A stretch of DNA of 64,000 bases from Kuschelorhynchus macadamiae (GCA_030620095.1 JAUTXW010000349.1:1836001-1900000); one strand, 5' to 3'; numbered from the stretch's first letter, positions 11,940-22,501 are shown. Numbers and translations are program-made. Notes: a model not told the origin generated them from the sequence alone.

Positions 11940-13103
11940 TTAATTCGAAATGGGAAGAAAATCCTGATATTCATCGTAATTCGTTTTATCTTGTTGATCA
12001 ATATTTTCAACATTTTGATATTCGTAATCGGGGTTATCTTCATACATTCCTGCGTATTGGTTACAATACTCGTCATATTGGGGTTCGGAATAGTTATTGT
12101 TGGAATATTGGTCATTGTCGAAATTGACAACATGAGCACGATGCTGGGGATTATTTTGTATTACTGAAGGACGTTGAAAATTGTTAAATGGTGTTTGACG
12201 TTGGAAATTGTTTTGGTTTGATTGGTTATGGGGTGTGTACTGCGGTCTTGGCTGACCGTTGTTTGGTCTATTCGACTGAAAGGAGGTGCTTGATTGAAAA
12301 GAATTTGATTGTTGATTGGTATTAGGCCTTTGGAAATTGCCAAAATTCTGGGAAGTATAACCATTAGGACGTTGTTGCGATCTACATTCATTTGCTAAGT
12401 GACCATTGCGATCACAGCTATGACATTTAAGGGATTGTACATTAGGTCTTTTATTAGTTTGAATAATAGGTCTAGCAGGCGGATTGGGTCTAGAAGATTT
12501 TTGGGATTCGAAATATGATAGTTGGAGCTCGCGTCTGATGCGAATTTGTGCTTCCAAAAGATTAGGTGGATTTCCTGCACGTATTATATGGCCAATTCGG
12601 GGTTCCGGGCCAGTAAGTAGGCTATTTAGAGACATGGATTCGATTAATTTTATTTGGGCTGCCTTTTGACTGGGTGCGAGTATGGATTTTTGTATGTTGG
12701 CATGCATTTTGGCATTTAGGACTTGAAGTCTGTTAAGGAAAGTCAAAGGAGATTCGTTTGGCAGTTGTCTCATTCTTTGTAAGTCCTGAATAAGAGAAGA
12801 TAGATCTCGCGTATCTCCGAAGTGAGAATTAAGTAATTGCTTTATCTCTAGAAAAGAAAGTGGATTTCGGGAGCTTATCAGCTGCGCTGCTCTCCCTCGC
12901 AACCTATTTTTTATGTGAATCACTAAAAGATCTTTTTGGTTACCCGTAGACATATCATATGCACATTCGCAGGCATTTAGGAAGATTTGTAAAAATATTT
13001 GATCACCTTCGAATTCGGGGATAATAGAAAAAATCTCGGAAAGTTTATAAGGTTCGATTACTGCTACCGCTGCTCCTGCAGTTATTCTTTCATTTTCCGT
13101 CAT
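11940..13103 (-). CDS. gag: Gag protein of the gypsy-type element, intact
   Basis: This 387-codon reading frame is uninterrupted. Residues from about 20 to 190 form a helical retrotransposon-gag domain (PEFEGDQIFLQIF, LRGRAAQLISSR, HFGDTRDLSSLIQDLQ). A single CCHC zinc knuckle follows (CHSCDRNGHLANEC, spacing C-x2-C-x4-H-x4-C), then an Asn/Gln/Pro-rich tail and a Tyr/Asp/Glu-rich end. Gag packages element RNA in the cytoplasm. The ATG at 13103 lies just inside the leader and is the first in frame. It is the only main gene of the provirus without a visible lesion, so it could still supply capsid protein if the LTR is transcribed. Confidence 0.9.
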   Translation of the reverse strand: MTENERITAGAAVAVIEPYKLSEIFSIIPEFEGDQIFLQIFLNACECAYDMSTGNQKDLLVIHIKNRLRGRAAQLISSRNPLSFLEIKQLLNSHFGDTRDLSSLIQDLQRMRQLPNESPLTFLNRLQVLNAKMHANIQKSILAPSQKAAQIKLIESMSLNSLLTGPEPRIGHIIRAGNPPNLLEAQIRIRRELQLSYFESQKSSRPNPPARPIIQTNKRPNVQSLKCHSCDRNGHLANECRSQQRPNGYTSQNFGNFQRPNTNQQSNSFQSSTSFQSNRPNNGQPRPQYTPHNQSNQNNFQRQTPFNNFQRPSVIQNNPQHRAHVVNFDNDQYSNNNYSEPQYDEYCNQYAGMYEDNPDYEYQNVENIDQQDKTNYDEYQDFLPISN

Positions 13104-13320
13104 ATTTGCTCAATATATCAACACAATAAACACTAGCATAATATAATATAAAAAGGATATAAAACACAAAATATTTTACGAAATTTTATGTTGATAGACA
13201 GTACGTAAAGTAGTATGCCAACCAACGTAAAATAAACAGTTCTTATTAACTAGTTAGTGTAATTAAATTAAAACTGTGTAATATTTCTTGTTGTAATAAA
13301 AATACAAATGTAATCTGGAG

Positions 13321-13493
13321 ATCAGTTAGCAGAATAACTGGTCAAAATAAGTCCAAAAAATATTTTAAAATTAATCAATTAACAGAATAACTGATTATAC
13401 ACAAATTATACGTTGTTACACTTAGAAATACAGAAATCAATTAGCAGAATAATTGATTAGCTTATCGAAAAATCAATTAACAGAATAATTGAT
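13321..13493 (-). repeat. Four palindromic 22-bp repeats in the 5' leader of the LTR element
   Basis: Nearly identical 22-bp units lie at 13321-13342, 13374-13395, 13436-13457 and 13472-13493. Each has arms ATCAATTA and TAATTGAT (first unit ATCAGTTA / TAACTGGT) around a six-base centre, GCAGAA or ACAGAA. Spacing from start to start is 53, 62 and 36 bp. They lie between the PBS and gag. A cluster of protein-binding sites is the likely meaning; see findings. Confidence 0.85.
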
Positions 13494-13563
13494 TATTTTA
13501 CTAATTAATAAAATGTAAGATCGATTTTGAAAAGTCGAACAGGTATTTGATTAAATATTATTT

Positions 13564-13793
13564 TTAAAATAAACGTGATGATTCGTTACTTACAAGCAGA
13601 GTAGAAACATCGCTCGTCGTGTTCTTAGCAGTTAGTTCTACCAGGGGCTTCACTATGTGTTCCTTCCGTAGATGCGTGTTCTGCCAAGTTGATGACGTCA
13701 CAATGCACAAAATGGGGCTTCTTTGTTCTTCTGGATGAAGGATTGGGATCCACCGTTGCCAGTTAGAGTTCTCTTGTTCTGCCAACGTTGCCA
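13564..13793 (-). other. 5' leader of the LTR element
   Basis: This is the leader between PBS and the palindromic repeats. A 73-codon ORF runs through it, but its composition gives no family and I treat it as leader. In this family a splice donor for the env message often lies here; I could not pick one with confidence. Confidence 0.5.
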
Positions 13794-13814
13794 GATCCTA
13801 CCACGACTGCGCCA
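13794..13814 (-). other. Primer-binding site, tRNA-Ser
   Basis: The minus strand reads TGGCGCAGTCG right after the 5' LTR, with 3 bases between. This is the complement of a tRNA-Ser 3' end (CGACTGCG plus CCA), and the match runs on into the T-arm for about 20 bases. Drosophila 17.6 and 297 use the same primer. Confidence 0.85.
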
Positions 13815-13817
13815 ATT

Positions 13818-14106
13818 TGTTATATCACTCGACTTAAAATTCACTTTTTAAAAAATATTTTTAATTACAAAATCAAAATTAAACTAACAGTGTAGAAGCT
13901 TAAAAACGAATCATGATTTTATTTACAATTTACACTATTTATATGAAAGACGAATGCTGCGTCAGTGGGAACTTGCTTGCTGGGCAGATTCTGCTGACGA
14001 GGCGTCTCGGTACTCGCTGTCTCCTTGAGATAACCGACATCTGATACGGTGGGAACCAAGGGCATCGTACTTGAAGGTGACATTGCTCGTGAGAAAGGAT
14101 ATAACA
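13818..14106 (-). repeat. 5' LTR of the gypsy-type element
   Basis: This is the promoter-bearing LTR for the minus-strand provirus. It is 289 bp, begins TG and ends CA, and is followed by the TTTA duplication at 14107-14110. It carries about 2 percent differences from the other LTR. Confidence 0.93.
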
Positions 14107-14110
14107 TTTA

Positions 14111-17100
14111 TAATATACTCTTTTAGGGTTAATTTTTAATAATTGATATTGCTTTATTTAAATTATATATTGGTTTTATGGTTTAGTTAGATTACCCATA
14201 TCTTAAGCGAAGATTGCATTTGTTATACCGGATTATATTATAATAATTCATCGGTATGTATAGCGCCACCTATTATCAACAACTATCAGTATTCTTAAAC
14301 TAAAGTAGTTCAACACCCCGTTCTAACGAAACGTTTTACTGCAAGTTTCAACTTTGTTACTTGGATGGCGATACCTATATCCATACAATATCATTCATCA
14401 ATTAAAATTATAATTATTTAAAAAACGAAAACCCAAATAACATCTAAAGATATTTATTTCTTAATATTACAGAGTAAATAAGAATTTAATTTTAGCAATC
14501 TTGAAAACATGTTTTGCCTCCTTTATGCCTTGGATTAGGTAGCAGTTGCATATTGGTATAACTAAATCGGTTATGTGTAGTGTTTGGAAAACCAAATTAC
14601 TTCCGTAAATATTTCCTTTTTCAGTCATTTTCTCCTGATTGCACGAGTATTTAGACCATTTTATATCCTGAATTATTACTCGACCATTTTTTGTCTTCTC
14701 TGAATTGCCTAAAATATTTCGTTATGAATAAATCTCTTTTAATGGTAAAATAACAAATTTATTTATATTCTATTGTTGTGAAAATCTAATTTAAATCAAG
14801 TCTAGGTACCTTTTTGTTGTCAGGGTTTTTCCACTGCCCCATTTAAAATCAATTCCCCATAGCTTTGTTCTCTGTTTTAGTTGCAAGTTGATTTTTCGGG
14901 ATAGCCTTTTCAACTATTATTCTAATTATCTAAGTTTTGGAAGCTGGAAGATAGATGTTTGTTTACTATTCGTTTTGCCTAGTTCACAGTATAATTTAGG
15001 GTTATGGGACGTGTCACTTCCTATGCGCTGTCACTCGCTGCATCCGATATGCCCTCATTCAGATCCCAACTGTTGCCAAGTTTATTCTCAAGTGGTTGCC
15101 GTTTGAAATATAAACCAATCTGTGATTGTTTTTCTTGCCCTGCAATCCCTATTTTAAATTATTCCGAGTTCGTCTTGACAATACTGATGTTACCTGAGAC
15201 AATCTAACCAATGATAGTTCGGCATCCGACTTGAGTAAATTCTAGAAGGTACAGCGGAGATGGTTCCAAAAAAGAACTACTTTTTCGCTTCACTTTTTTC
15301 GTCTCCTGTAACATCGAAAGGTCTTTAGCGCGAACTTATTAATTTACTTGGGGTTTTGTATTTGTGAATTTTACAATATTTTCTAACCTCTAAGTAATCT
15401 CTGTGAGAGAGGATTTTTGGAGCTGAAGTTGGACCAGGCCGCCATTTTCCTGCCACGTTCTGAAGAAGTCTTCCTGTCCAGGGTGAACTAAACCTTATTG
15501 GATAGGGTCTTAGTACGGGGCTTTAAGACTCAGTTTGACGTGAACGAGTAACGTTCCGCCCTATAACTACTAAGGTCCTGTCTACTGATACACCTTCCAC
15601 CGGTTGCAGTGACGTATCACGCTGGGACGATTGGTGAACTTTTTTATTTTATATTAGTGTATTTTTTTCCAAACCAACTTTTAGTAAATAGATTTTATTG
15701 TTTTTTTTTAATGTTTTATTTAGCTCACATTTTCTCTTCTTTTTCAGATTTTTTTTTAAATAGCTTCTTAATTTTAAATTACATTTTTTTTTATTTTATA
15801 AAAGTATCACCAACAACTGAGTGCCGAACACATCCAGGGGCTTTCCAATTTAGGCCGTAATAAATTGGTGGCGCTCACCTTTTTTACTTTTCATTTTTTT
15901 TCCCACGCCCACTCTCCGGGATAAACGAGCTTAGAGCATTGATATTGCACACTCTGTTGACCACGAGCTTGTCTCTTGATACTTTTGTTTTTTTTTAATT
16001 ACCTTTGCGAGTTTTTTTTTATTTCAGTAAATTAATTAAAATATTTCCTATTTTATTATTTAAAAAAAATAAGAGCGTAGCAATTTTGCACTTTACGGTT
16101 ATAAACCAGAGCAAGGGTTGCAGTCTGTCTAACTTCTTTCTATACAAGGATGGTAGAAATTTTAAAAATGAAAGTTTTGTGCATTTTTATAGATTATTCA
16201 TAAATATTATGAGCACGAATAAAAAAATTATAGTATAAAAGACCGATTTTATCGCCTTTTTGGATTGTATGAAAAGTTCTAGACTTATTTTCTATAACAT
16301 ACCCTATGCGGGCTTACAGTCATTTTTGAAATATTTAAATTTTATTCACATAGATAATGTTTAAAGCTTTCGAAGAAGATACCTGCTTTTTTAATTTTAG
16401 GGATTTAGGTCTAAGTCAAAAAATAACACTAATTCTCAAGTCATCGTGAATTTATAATTTTATTTTTATGCAAACTGAACTATGAGATACAAAATATTAA
16501 AATTGTATTTAAAAATAACAGCACCGTGAGGGCGATATGAGAAACGTATTGTATCAAACATCATAATATATACAAATAGAAGACTAAAAAAGAGGAACTC
16601 TAGGCAATGGAAGAAGAAGAAGGAAAAAATTAAGAAAGGGACTTAGTAATTTTGTTATACTTTCAAGTGAATACGCTTAATTCCCGATTATGTGCAGCAT
16701 TTAATAAATGGAATAATAAATAAAATATCGATTATGGAACAGTTCGTTAAAAAAATGTTATAGCATTTTGAGCATAGTAGAAATAAACTACTAGGTCCAT
16801 TCCTTGACAAATCCTTTGATCTATTTCTGCCACATTTTTTTCGCGTCGTGCGATCACTGGTGCCTACAGATATGGCCGAATTGTTGCAGAAGTTTCCGAA
16901 CGCCGCGTCCGGCAAAGGGAAGTCGGGCACCAGCCGGACACGTATTTAGGAAAATATAGGCACACGATAAAATAAAAAATATCGTTTGATCAATGGGTGA
17001 AAAATTACGTGAAAACGGAATATTGTAAAAACCTTTACGTCATACGGCAAAAATATTTTTATTTACCTAAATCGTCTTAAATGTCCCAAGTTTCTCACAA

Positions 17101-18235
17101 CGTGTTAAAACCAATTTTTACCAAAGAATATCTGCGTGTCTATTAGCTCACTAGTTAACTAACCGGACTGATTTTGGGCATAATCAATTTAGATGAAGGA
17201 TTTAAAACAGGCATGAAATGACAAAATATTTAATATTTTTCTATTACGGATTTTTGGGTATAAACACTTTTAATTCTAAAGTTAGTGTTTTTTTTATGGA
17301 AACAATTTGCCATGTTACGTCTTTAAATGTATCCGGCAAACATACAATTATGTTTTAAGATATTTTAGGGATACAAATTCCTTAATTCTGACTAAATAAG
17401 GTATAACATTAATTAAATAACGAATTTTGGGCTCCCAAAAACAGCTTTATTAAACAGCGGTAAATTTTTCATTTGAATAAAAAATAGGCTATTCAATTTA
17501 TATAACATTAGAATTCATAAATTGGAAGGAGTTTAAAAAGCGGAGGAATAAAACTTTAGAATATCCTAAAAAATCAAGTATTAATATGTTATTATTTCAG
17601 AGATTTTCTACTACCTATATCAATTTAATTTTAACATCCATTTAGTTTTATTTAATGTGTGTTTAGTAATATATCCGTTTTTATGTATAAATTCAATTGT
17701 TATCACATAATCGACATTTTAGTTAGAAAATTAGAATTGAGGCTAAAACTGGAAGTGAAAAAAATTCAAGATTTTCTCGATAACTATTTATTATTTTTGG
17801 ATATAAGGATTCTAAAATACTACCTATTTTCATTTTATTTTTATAACCCATATGGTCAAGAATACTCAGCTATGTGACGTCAAAACAGGAATTTGTTCAA
17901 AATATTAAACAGAAACATATTGTATATTTTATTTTAAATGTACGGATTAGAAGATCTAAAATATAATTCATAAAAGAAAATATAAACAATTTTTCGACGT
18001 ATTGAGATACCCAACAGCAGCACAATCTGACTCTGTTCTAGGACGCAACGCTCGAACGACGGGTCTGAACTGAAGCGCTTTGCATGCTGCCAACAATCTG
18101 GCGAATTTTGTCGGCAGGCGAAAAATACTTGGGAGAGTGGCGCTACTAGTTTATTGCTACTATAATTTTAAGTATAGTTTATATGCCAGCGTATGCCAGT
18201 TTAGCAAAGCAAATTAACTTCTGTACAAGTATTGA
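14111..18235. other. AT-rich gene-poor stretch, possible old LTR scrap near 15.3-15.9 kb
   Basis: No protein-like ORF, exon or RNA gene was recognised on either strand. A less AT-rich patch at about 15340-15900 ends with TGGCGCTCACC at 15868-15878, which resembles a tRNA 3'-end complement and could be the PBS of a decayed LTR element. I could not find a second LTR or any coding remnant, so this stays tentative. Confidence 0.35.
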
Positions 18236-18790
18236 CGACAGATTGGTACAAGATCGTAATTTAATTCATTGTTTGGACAGATGAATCAAATTTCTCAACT
18301 CTTGGAATGATTAATAGACGACATGTTTGGTAAGTTGAGAATTCCGTTTCCGTCGAAGAGATTGGTGTGAAATATTAAACAGAAATTCTAGGATTTGTTT
18401 TTTTTTTGGGAAGCAGTAACTGGGGAGAACAATCTTCATTTTTTAGAAAATAAAATTGAAGATGTACCCGGCGAATTATATATATTATATAATATATTGA
18501 GGTTAGCCATTTCTTAAACCGTCAGCATAGTGAATGGATCGGTAGACATGGAACGTTACATAGGCGTGCAAATAACCCAGACCTCACACCTTTAGATACA
18601 TTGCTTTGGGGTCATTTGAAAATGTCGTATACAGAAATTAGAACAAAAATATAAAAGAAAAAAGGAAATAATGTTGAAAGTATCATAAACTCGCATCAGA
18701 GACAGAGATTTTATGAAAAATGCTTACGTTACAAGGTCGTTGAAATTTTTTTTCAGATATTTTATCCGTTTTCATGTTTCAATACATTTG
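18236..18790 (+). pseudogene. Mariner-like transposase remnant, same group as the 53-55 kb element
   Basis: Shifting plus-strand frames show NFSTLGMINRRHVW near 18285-18335 (compare HFSNSGILNRHNSRFW in the better copy), EWIGRHGTLHRRANNPDL and TPLDTLLWGHLK near 18530-18625, and a FYEKCLRYKV-type end near 18710. The block between the first Asp region and the EWIGRHG block is mostly lost and stops are frequent. It is a decayed fragment with no visible ends. Confidence 0.55.
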
Positions 18791-19570
18791 TTTTTGGTTA
18801 TAACCATTTGTTACTGCTTCTAAATATTATTAACTAAATATTGAAAACAAAATTTTATGGCTTAATGGAATTTGGCATAAAAGTAAAATTATAAATTCAC
18901 GCTGACTAAAGTATTATTGTCAATCTTGACATTGTATTTGACTTAAATACGTAAAGTCAGGTAAAAAGTATATTGTTTGCAAGCTGGACACATATCAATG
19001 CGAAATACATTGTAAATTTAAATATTTCAAAAACGACTGTAGAACTGTATATGGTTTGTTATACAAAATAAGTATTAAATTTTTCGTAGAATCCAAATAT
19101 GCCATAAAGAACATACCATGGAATTTGAAATAAGTGAGAAATGGAACCAGAAGTAGGCATACACGTTTAAAAATGTTGACATGTTTATACTCGAAGGTCA
19201 TAAATAATAATTCATTCTAAAATGTCTGTGTGATTGTAGACAAAGAATCATTCTGCTTAAAACTCACTTGTCGGACTTTAAATTATTCACAACGTTTCCA
19301 TCAACGATGTATCTCCGATCTTTATCTAGTGTAAATTGAATTGGCTTTTTTTGGTGACAGTAATGTCACATAACATTAAACCCTCACCAGAGAAAGTTAA
19401 TACTACATTTAAATGAAAGTATGTCTATGGTTCACGTTTTAAAATATGTAATAATATATAGATTTTTTTGATGTCCTCCCCATAGAGCTTTCCTAACATA
19501 GTTCGAAAGCTTTCACGGCTGGATGGTTCTTGAGAGAACGGCACCCTAGGTCATACTGTTTAAAGGAAAT
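18791..19570. other. AT-rich sequence, nothing recognisable
   Basis: I see no coding or RNA feature. The stretch at about 19490-19560, just left of the Penelope remnant, is less AT-rich and could be part of that element, but I cannot show it. Confidence 0.4.
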
Positions 19571-19578
19571 CGACACAT

Positions 19579-20024
19579 ATGAATAGATATTTAAATTTTA
19601 GTTTTCACCATCATTCATCTCAAAAACAATCCGTCATCAATTTATTAGTTTTTAGGGCTTTGGTAATATGTGATACACATTCTCTTCCCGAAGAAACAGA
19701 AAAATTGACTGAAGTTTTAAAATCAAACGGATATTGCACTGAAGATTTTAGGCTTTCGATTAGGTATTATAATAATCCCAAACCTAAACCAGTGTTGGAT
19801 ACTCAACCATTAAGTTTTACTTTTTATTCAAGTCACCACAGATAAAATTGCAAGAATTCTGCGGAGATCCAAGATTCGTACAATCTTTAATACACACAAA
19901 TAGATTGGGCGATGCCACCAACAGATGTAATTCCTTTGCAATCAGAAGGAGTTTATAAAATTCCTTGTTCCTGCGGTAAAGTGTATATAGGTGAAACTGG
20001 ACGCTCTGTTTTTAAGAGACTTAA
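19579..20024 (+). pseudogene. Penelope-like protein, C-terminal part 1 (GIY-YIG start)
   Basis: The frame carries LPEETEKLTEVLKSNGYCTE and then, after a stop near 19842 and a frame change, PCSCGKVYIGETGRSVFKRL. The Cys-x-Cys-Gly, YIGET and Arg residues are hallmarks of the Penelope GIY-YIG endonuclease, which nicks the target DNA. The open frame from 19912 runs on into LINE sequence from about 20026, so the apparent 166-residue protein is a chimera of two elements, not a gene. Confidence 0.7.
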
Positions 20025-20025
20025 C

Positions 20026-21374
20026 ATTAAATTATTGTTGTTAGCAAGTCCTTACATAATTCCTTTTATCACTCATATAATCAATTCATCTCTAGAGAAA
20101 GGTGCATTTCCCAATTGTTGGAAGCATGCCATTGTCACTCCTTTACCGAAAATTTTCAATCCACTGGAATTTAAAGATTTAAGGCCGTTGAGCATAATGA
20201 CGGCACTCTCCAAAGAACTGGAAAGGGTTATGGATACGCAATTGCGCAGTCATCTTGAAAAATTTTCAATCCTACCTGAGATACAGTCTGGATTCAGACC
20301 AAAACATAGTTGTGAAACTGCTCTATTAAAGGTTACGGATGACATAATAAGGAGTGTGGATGGCGGGGATGTGGTGGTTTTTGGCTCTAATCGACTTTTC
20401 AAAAGCGTTTGACACCAGCTTGCTTTCTTTGATATTGGAATTTATTGGGGTGGATATCCACAGCATGAGACTGTTAAATAGCTTTTTGCATGGTAGAGCC
20501 TAATCTGTTCACATTGCCGATGTCCAGTCAGACTTTCAACCTGTAAAGTGCAGAGTCCCACAGGGATCTATTCTGGGCCCGTTATTATTCTCAATATATA
20601 CTTCGCAGTTTATAAATCAGGTCAGGCATTGTAAAATTCATATATATGCCGATGATACGCAAGTCTACCACACGTTTAAACTGGATAACATTATACATGG
20701 TGTTCAGGAGATAAATGACGACCTTACAACTTTACTTTCAGCAGCAACTGATCACTCTTTATCAATTAATTCAAAAAAAGTTCAGTTATGTTCTTTGGAG
20801 CTTCCAGGGTCCGTCAAAAATGTTTACCTTTCATACAAATCAAAATAAATAATGAGGATCTGCCTATAACTGAAAGTTGCAGAAATTTGGGACTTTTTTT
20901 GGACTTTTATGAGAGGCATTGGTTTTATCACGATTGAACTTTTGTGACTCTATTTATGGATACTCAATAGACTCTTTTGATAAGCGCCGTATTCAGGTGT
21001 TACAAAATTCTTGTCTACGATTGATATTCGGAATTCGTAGAAGAAATCACATTTCTCATAAGCTTGCTGACCTTGGTTGGCTCAATATGAGTAATAGACG
21101 TTTACTTCATGCTACTTGTCTCTTTCATAGGATTGTTTTAAATAAAACTCCCCCATATTTGTATAAAAAAATCGTGTTTAGGTCGGATGTACATAATCTA
21201 AATATTAGGTTTAAGGGACGTCTTACTCCTCCAATGCATAAAACTGAACTATTCAAGAGATCATTCTCTTATCAAATTTCAAAGATTTATAATGCTATCC
21301 CGGATTCTATAAGATGTAAAAGTGCCATTCCTTCTAAATTAGTCTATAAAAGATTCTTGCTTCACCAGCAATAA
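20026..21374 (+). pseudogene. LINE reverse transcriptase, C-terminal two thirds, frameshifted
   Basis: The first frame (to 20412) holds FKDLRPLSIMTALSK and SGFRPKHSCETAL. After a frame change come IDFSKAFDT-type sequence near 20393-20415, VPQGSILGPLLFSIYTSQF near 20548-20610 and the catalytic YADD box near 20646. The last frame (20919-21374) carries the post-RT tail, ending FLLHQQ. At least two frameshifts and a stop near 20500 disable it. Confidence 0.8.
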
Positions 21375-21651
21375 CAGGCAACAAATTTTTAATTTTATTC
21401 TTGATTAACAGACGGGTGTACCTCAGCGATTATAACTCTATTATTATAAATTTTTACTACTTATTTGTTACTTATTATTGTTTTTCTCGTTTTTCTAATG
21501 CTTAGGGTAAAGAACAGAGGGCAGGTGTATTCTCGAATACACATGTCCAGCTGCCCCTCGGCATTTTCTAGCATTGTTTTTTTTTCACAAAATTTGTATT
21601 TTTTCAGTGATTGTCAGAAATAAAGACCTTATTTATTTATTTATTTATTTA
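20026..21651 (+). mobile_element. 5'-truncated CR1/Jockey-type LINE inside the Penelope element
   Basis: It starts within the reverse transcriptase domain and ends in AATAAAGACC followed by a (TTTA)n tail at about 21629-21651. Short tandem 3' tails instead of poly(A) are usual for CR1/L2-like LINEs. A related, longer copy lies at 42.5-46.4 kb (shared blocks such as FITHIIN, QNSCLRLI, SDVHNLN). Confidence 0.75.
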
Positions 21652-21713
21652 TTATAAATAAGAAACAAATTTTTTAATCCGCTATCGCCGAACACCAGTC
21701 CGCGACAGGATAC

Positions 21714-21905
21714 ATGATTAATATAAAAGATAGCAAGATTCTTGCTTCAGTCTCGGGTTATTATAAACAAAAAATTAGAGAATTACAGAAAATAGAGTAT
21801 CTATTGGAATTATCAAGCACCCTGAAAATTTCAATAGAGACGCGGAGTACGTGCAAGATCATGCGTGGAAACCGATCAACACAGTTAGTCACGCGTCGAT
21901 GAACA
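21714..21905 (+). pseudogene. Penelope-like protein, C-terminal part 2
   Basis: KDSKILASVSGYYKQKIRE is followed, after a one-base shift, by NFNRDAEYVQDHAWKPIN. The ILA-x-xx-YYKRKIRE and NFNR-D-Y-WKPI pattern is the end of Penelope-like proteins. It continues the nuclease domain broken at 20024. Confidence 0.65.
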
Positions 21906-21979
21906 CAGGTCGGATATAAATATCTGAACTTTGCTCCTCGAAGCTTATTAAATGTTTTGATCTTGTGCAGTGAAGATCC

Positions 21980-22014
21980 CTGAAGGTTCCTCGTGCAATC
22001 GCAGGCGAAACGTC
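21980..22014 (+). ncRNA. Possible degenerate hammerhead-like motif in Penelope 3' region
   Basis: CTGAAGG is followed by a bulged stem (CCT.CG with CG.AGG) and then GCGAAACGTC. Penelope-like elements are known to carry hammerhead ribozymes with CTGA...GAAAC cores. Here the core is imperfect (G where A is expected after CTGAAG) and outer stems are not obvious, so this is a weak call. Confidence 0.25.
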
Positions 22015-22050
22015 GGAAAGTAATTTCAATTTGACACGGTCTAAACCCAA

Positions 22051-22501
22051 GAACCATGATTTCTTAATTGACTCCAACCGTGAAAGCTTTTGTTCTGTCT
22101 TTGTTTCATCTTTTTTAGTTCTATTTATATGAGTATTTCGTAAAATCACTATATAATAAAATCTCTTATTATACAATGTATATACAACGGTAACATAAAT
22201 ACTTTTTCTTCTTGACAGAATGCTGAATAGTTCAAAATGACACCATTCTGACCACTCCGGTAACATCCTGAATATTTCCTGAAAATACATAGGATCGAAT
22301 TGAAAACTTCCCCCTTTTTGAAGGCGGTTTCAAACTAGGCTTTGCTTTTTCAACTTTCCTTTGATACATCATTTTTGAAATATTGTCGTCTTGAAGTCTT
22401 TTCCAACACACGTGTTGAGATACTGTCCTGTCGAAAAGTGTTTTTAACATGCGTGTGATATAATACACTCTCAAAAATATAAAAGCTAACAATTTTTTTA
22501 G
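22051..22501. other. No recognisable feature before the first resolved host exon
   Basis: Only short chance ORFs are present. The last bases form the pyrimidine-rich acceptor of the first resolved exon. Confidence 0.4.

Larger units (their letters stand above)
6482..14106 (-). mobile_element. Gypsy-type, env-bearing LTR retrotransposon (errantivirus-like), complete but disabled
   Basis: This 7.6-kb provirus reads on the minus strand. Two LTRs of 290 and 289 bp begin TG and end CA. They differ at about six places, including a one-base indel, so insertion was fairly recent but not new. The 4-bp sequence TTTA flanks both sides (6478-6481 and 14107-14110) as a target-site duplication. A primer-binding site for tRNA-Ser lies 3 bases inside the 5' LTR and a purine tract abuts the 3' LTR. 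Order is 5' LTR (right), leader with four palindromic repeats, gag, pol (protease, RT, RNase H, integrase), env remnant, 3' LTR (left). Gag is intact; pol has two stops and two frameshifts; env is broken. The 4-bp duplication, tRNA-Ser primer and env place it in the insect gypsy/errantivirus group. Confidence 0.93.
19579..22050 (+). mobile_element. Penelope-like retroelement, 5'-truncated and split by a LINE
   Basis: The left part (19579-20024) carries the end of the RT-linker region (PEETEKLTEVLKSNGY) and the start of a GIY-YIG nuclease (GVYKIPCSCGKVYIGETG). The right part (21714-21905) carries the conserved C-terminal block that follows it, in two frames (KILASVSGYYKQKIRE, then NFNRDAEYVQDHAWKPIN). 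Between them sits a 1.6-kb LINE ending in a (TTTA) tail. So the LINE jumped into the nuclease domain of an existing Penelope copy. The 3' part after 21905 may hold a ribozyme-like motif. Confidence 0.7.

Noticed and set aside
16688..16930. 80-codon minus-strand ORF
   Set aside because: No motif, no neighbours and no splice context; treated as chance.
19912..20412. A single 166-codon protein with GIY-YIG and RT parts
   Set aside because: The two halves belong to different elements and meet at the LINE insertion point near 20025.
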